A stretch of 7,857 bases of DNA from Paludibacter sp. (GTDB lineage: Bacteria > Bacteroidota > Bacteroidia > Bacteroidales > Paludibacteraceae). Under the pieces are notes generated by a model. The model saw only the letters and a program-made list of their open reading frames with translations, was not told the DNA's origin and made no database searches. This document shows positions 5,620 to 7,857 of this stretch, piece by piece. Position 1 is the first letter of the stretch, and the number at the start of each line of letters is the position of its first letter. The stretch spans positions 1 to 7,857 of the forward strand of contig JAQTOL010000141.1 of NCBI GenBank assembly GCA_028748945.1, given 5' to 3'. A program made the translations under genes and the position numbers.

Positions 5620-6027
5620 TTATTGGCCAACGATTTGTCTGAGATCATCAATAAGCATTTCTCTCTCAAACGAAAAGGTTTTGTCCTTTTCGTTTAGCAG
5701 ATAGTACAATTGCAGGGTTTTCATATAAAACAGGTCTGCATTGTCTTCATTTCCCCGGGCAAGAAATGATTTAGCCGTCTCATGAGCCAATCGGGCCATT
5801 ATTTCCAAATGTGCAGCACTATAACCACCTTTGCGAATCTTTTCAACAAAAAGATCGACAGGCATAACTGCCAGCTCATCAGTATTTAAATCCAGTAATT
5901 CTGTAAATGTTTCGTCAGCCAACCTCAAGGCATCTTCCGGAAAACCTTTGTCACGCAATCCCAGCATAGCTGCAATGACACGACTTAGTTTTTCGAGGTA
6001 TTTTAGTAAATAATCTTCTTTAGGCAT
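5620..6027 (-). CDS. Small, mostly helical conserved-type hypothetical protein
   Basis: 135 residues, starting MPKEDYLLKYLEKLSRVIAAMLGL and ending in DLRQIVGQ. I prefer the ATG at 6027; the frame is open to a TTG at 6036, which would add three residues but is a weaker start. The whole protein reads as amphipathic helices (repeated Leu/Ala at helical spacing, few Gly/Pro), without signal peptide or membrane segment, so it is probably cytoplasmic. The opening resembles DUF6483-type proteins (QDYLLRxIEKLxRxIAxLL pattern), but this is a weak match from memory. It follows the lipoprotein gene by 29 nt, so the two are probably co-transcribed. A perfect 11-bp inverted repeat lies in codons 112-120. 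Function not recognised. Confidence 0.8.
   Translation of the reverse strand: MPKEDYLLKYLEKLSRVIAAMLGLRDKGFPEDALRLADETFTELLDLNTDELAVMPVDLFVEKIRKGGYSAAHLEIMARLAHETAKSFLARGNEDNADLFYMKTLQLYYLLNEKDKTFSFEREMLIDDLRQIVGQ
5668..5695 (-). other. Intragenic 11-bp perfect inverted repeat (hairpin)
   Basis: AAACGAAAAGG (5668-5678) and CCTTTTCGTTT (5685-5695) are exact reverse complements around a 6-nt loop, inside the coding sequence about 50 nt before the stop codon. No T-run follows on the minus strand, so it is not a standard terminator. It could slow or process the mRNA ahead of uraA, or be coincidental within the Lys/Phe-rich codons that encode it. Confidence 0.6.
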
Positions 6028-6056
6028 TTTGGGCAATTTATATTTGGTAATTTATT

Positions 6057-6581
6057 TTATTCAAAGTTTACCCCCATTGGAGTTATTTTTGCTTTTTTAC
6101 ATCCGGGGAAACCCTTTTCGATTAAAACATTCAGTTCTTTGATTTCTTCCTTGTATTGATTTCGTTTACCACAATAAATCATTTCTTTCAACGGATATTT
6201 ATCTGCTATATTCGACATCAATTCTTTCAATGAAGGAGCTTCTGTTAATTTACTGTAGTTTTCGTAGGTATATTTCAGAAAAACTACATTTTCACTTATT
6301 CCACGGTTGTCAAGTAAATAACCATTTTTCAAATCCGTTGGTTTGGCTAATTCAGACTGATAAAACAAATCTGTTGGAGCCGGATACGAAACAATCTTCG
6401 TTCTTCCGGCATCCATAATAACAGGAACTAAATCCGAAAAATCCTTTGTTGTTTTATAGATGATTACCGAAGCGGTTGCTTCATTTTTTCCATTCATCGG
6501 ATCCTTATTATTTTTTATATGCTGACTGCTTTTACAAGATAACAATGACAGCAAAAGAATAAAACTATATATCTTTCTCAT
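6057..6581 (-). CDS. Small uncharacterised lipoprotein
   Basis: 174 residues. The N-terminus MRKIYSFILLLSLLSC is a short lipoprotein signal with a positively charged start, a leucine-rich core and a lipobox ending at Cys16, so the mature protein should be lipidated and membrane-anchored. Lys at +2 and no acidic run follow (CKSSQHI), so an acidic surface-export signal is not evident. The mature part has IIYKTTKDFSDLVPVIM, then the phrases IVSYPAPTDL, NGYLLDNRGI and VVFLKYTYENY, and a cysteine pair (YCGKR and PGCKK). This combination recalls a family of uncharacterised Bacteroidetes proteins, though I cannot name a domain. Only 3 nt separate it from the stop codon of the T9SS-secreted protein upstream, so it is almost certainly in that operon. 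Function unknown. Confidence 0.85.
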   Translation of the reverse strand: MRKIYSFILLLSLLSCKSSQHIKNNKDPMNGKNEATASVIIYKTTKDFSDLVPVIMDAGRTKIVSYPAPTDLFYQSELAKPTDLKNGYLLDNRGISENVVFLKYTYENYSKLTEAPSLKELMSNIADKYPLKEMIYCGKRNQYKEEIKELNVLIEKGFPGCKKAKITPMGVNFE

Positions 6582-6584
6582 ACT

Positions 6585-7857
6585 TTATTTTTTAATGAAT
6601 TTGGTCGTTTTAACCGCATTATCCGTTTCCATCCGAAGAATATAAGTACCCGGGGCTAAGGTTTCAACAGGAACCTGGATTTCTCCATTTGTATCGGGAT
6701 ACAGAATCTGTAGCTGTTTTCCCAATAAATCACATATTCTGATGGTCCTGACTCTGTCATCCGATTTAAGATAAAGTATATCAGAGCTGGGATTCGGGTA
6801 AACTTGCACATCATTGCTATATTGATTTTCAACAATAGAGGAGATATTATCCGTTAATGTAAATGTCAGTGAAGAATAATTAGTTGGTAATACCCTTGTC
6901 CATTTGTTACTTGAATTAAGATAAAAAACAGCAATCATATATTGGCTCGGATCAAGATCGATAGAGCCGCTAAAAGTAAAGGTTGCTTCCTCGTTTGTAT
7001 CAATCATTGCGTCCTGGTAACCTATATAAGTAAGTGAACTTCCACCAGATACCGGGAATATAAATGCAATAAGTTTATTTTCAAAATAGCCGCCTGTATT
7101 TTTAACTACTGCCGTTAATTTTGCATTATTTTTATCAACATTGGTTTGATTTGGAAACGCGATTGCAGAACTCAATGACAGAGCTGTAGCTCCGGTTGGT
7201 TCAGCTAATACACTTACATTTGTCACATTGCTTACCGGAGTTAATGTAGCAGAACTTGAGCTGCTATTTAAAGGGTCGTACATTATGGATAAAACATATT
7301 GACCCGGAACAACTTTAACCGAATCATACATGTAAATCGTTTTCGTTTCACCAGAAGCAATATTTACATTTTCGGTCAGTACATTGGTTATCGATTGATC
7401 TACAGAAGATTTTAAATACAATTCAATGGCCGAGTTATATTCACCCCCGGTATTCGTGATATTTACACTAAATCTGCCGGTTTTATTCTGGTATACATTT
7501 CCGGTGACATTTATTGAATTTACGGTTAGCTGTGGCATAACATCTGTTGGTGCTGAAAATGTTATATTCGTTGCACTTGTAGTCACATTTAAATAATTAG
7601 CTGTACCCACTTTTCCACGGACAATTTGCCAATCCGATTCAGATGTGGCCTTATAAACGCAATAAAGTTTATATGTCCCAACGGAAACGGTTGTTGGGAT
7701 TGTAATTGAATTTATGGGAAGGGTAGACCATCCGTTATAGCTTGGAAGACTGCTTACATTACTATATTTTAATACCTGAACAAAACCATTATCATTATAA
7801 AGAGCTACTCCAAGACTACCTGCAAAAGTATTTATACCCATATTGTAAATTTCTTTT
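6585..7857 (-). CDS. C-terminal part of a large T9SS-secreted multidomain protein (5' end outside window)
   Basis: The frame stays open to the window edge. The ATG at 7841 is preceded by in-frame codons (KEIYN) and followed by mid-domain sequence without a signal peptide, so the true start is outside. Counting from that Met, about 418 residues are seen. Three beta-rich modules lie in tandem: about 1-88 (FAGSLGVALYNDNGF), 102-210 (NITNTGGEYNSAIELYL) and 218-330 (VVKNTGGYFENKLIAFIF). The second and third share an NTGG pattern typical of CARDB- or Ig-like folds. The last about 75 residues form a Por secretion tail: VYPNPSSDIL (347-356), then DLLGKQL, LAPGTYILRM and the C-terminal TTKFIKK. The protein should cross the outer membrane by type IX secretion and be released or surface-anchored. 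The first module resembles domains found behind C10 (streptopain-like) peptidases in Bacteroidales; this is inference. Confidence 0.9.
   Translation of the reverse strand, partial: KEIYNMGINTFAGSLGVALYNDNGFVQVLKYSNVSSLPSYNGWSTLPINSITIPTTVSVGTYKLYCVYKATSESDWQIVRGKVGTANYLNVTTSATNITFSAPTDVMPQLTVNSINVTGNVYQNKTGRFSVNITNTGGEYNSAIELYLKSSVDQSITNVLTENVNIASGETKTIYMYDSVKVVPGQYVLSIMYDPLNSSSSSATLTPVSNVTNVSVLAEPTGATALSLSSAIAFPNQTNVDKNNAKLTAVVKNTGGYFENKLIAFIFPVSGGSSLTYIGYQDAMIDTNEEATFTFSGSIDLDPSQYMIAVFYLNSSNKWTRVLPTNYSSLTFTLTDNISSIVENQYSNDVQVYPNPSSDILYLKSDDRVRTIRICDLLGKQLQILYPDTNGEIQVPVETLAPGTYILRMETDNAVKTTKFIKK

Noticed and set aside
6039..6046. Plus-strand TATATTTG, a perfect -7 box
   Set aside because: No plus-strand gene follows it; it lies between two minus-strand genes. 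An AT-rich chance match is the simplest reading, though antisense transcription cannot be excluded.

Overview
The window looks like chromosomal DNA from a member of the Bacteroidota, most likely Bacteroidales. The reasons are a type IX secretion (Por) sorting domain at the C-terminus of a large secreted protein, several perfect or near-perfect Bacteroidetes-type -7 promoter boxes (TAnnTTTG), A-rich leaders without clear Shine-Dalgarno sites, and AT-rich, repeat-dense intergenic DNA. No phage, IS element, CRISPR array, tRNA or rRNA is visible. The genus cannot be fixed from the sequence alone.

All eight genes lie on the minus strand, so transcription runs from high to low coordinates. In that order they are: the C-terminal part of a T9SS-secreted, beta-domain protein (6585 to beyond 7857); a small lipoprotein (6057-6581); a small helical protein (5620-6027); a uracil permease, uraA (4263-5549); a 23S rRNA 2'-O-methyltransferase of the RlmB type (3378-4139); an RluA-family pseudouridine synthase (2599-3285); malonyl-CoA:ACP transacylase, fabD (1364-2236); and the N-terminal 363 codons of aspartyl-tRNA synthetase, aspS (1 to 1091, running off the window).

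The first three genes are closely spaced (3 and 29 nt gaps) and probably form one operon. The other five are housekeeping genes for nucleobase uptake, rRNA modification, fatty-acid synthesis and translation. Each has its own candidate promoter, so they look like neighbours rather than one pathway operon.

The genes are ordinary, but the DNA between them is not. Two kinds of repeat fill most of the intergenic space. (1) A G/C-run palindromic repeat (core CCCCTAAAGGGG or CCCCCAAGGGGG plus a GATTTAGGGG arm) occurs five times, always touching or close to a gene end. Four copies form two inverted pairs, at 3296-3386 and 4148-4260. Each pair occupies nearly the whole gap between two genes, supplies or abuts the upstream stop codon, and carries a candidate promoter. 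This resembles REPIN/BIME organisation. (2) Two unrelated tracts have a strict 7-bp period: about 20 units of GTTGRTA followed, after a 29-nt gap, by ten units in complementary orientation (2381-2619), and eight units of TAATTCA in the aspS leader (1100-1155). They flank fabD on both sides. The pseudouridine synthase stop codon lies inside the first tract.
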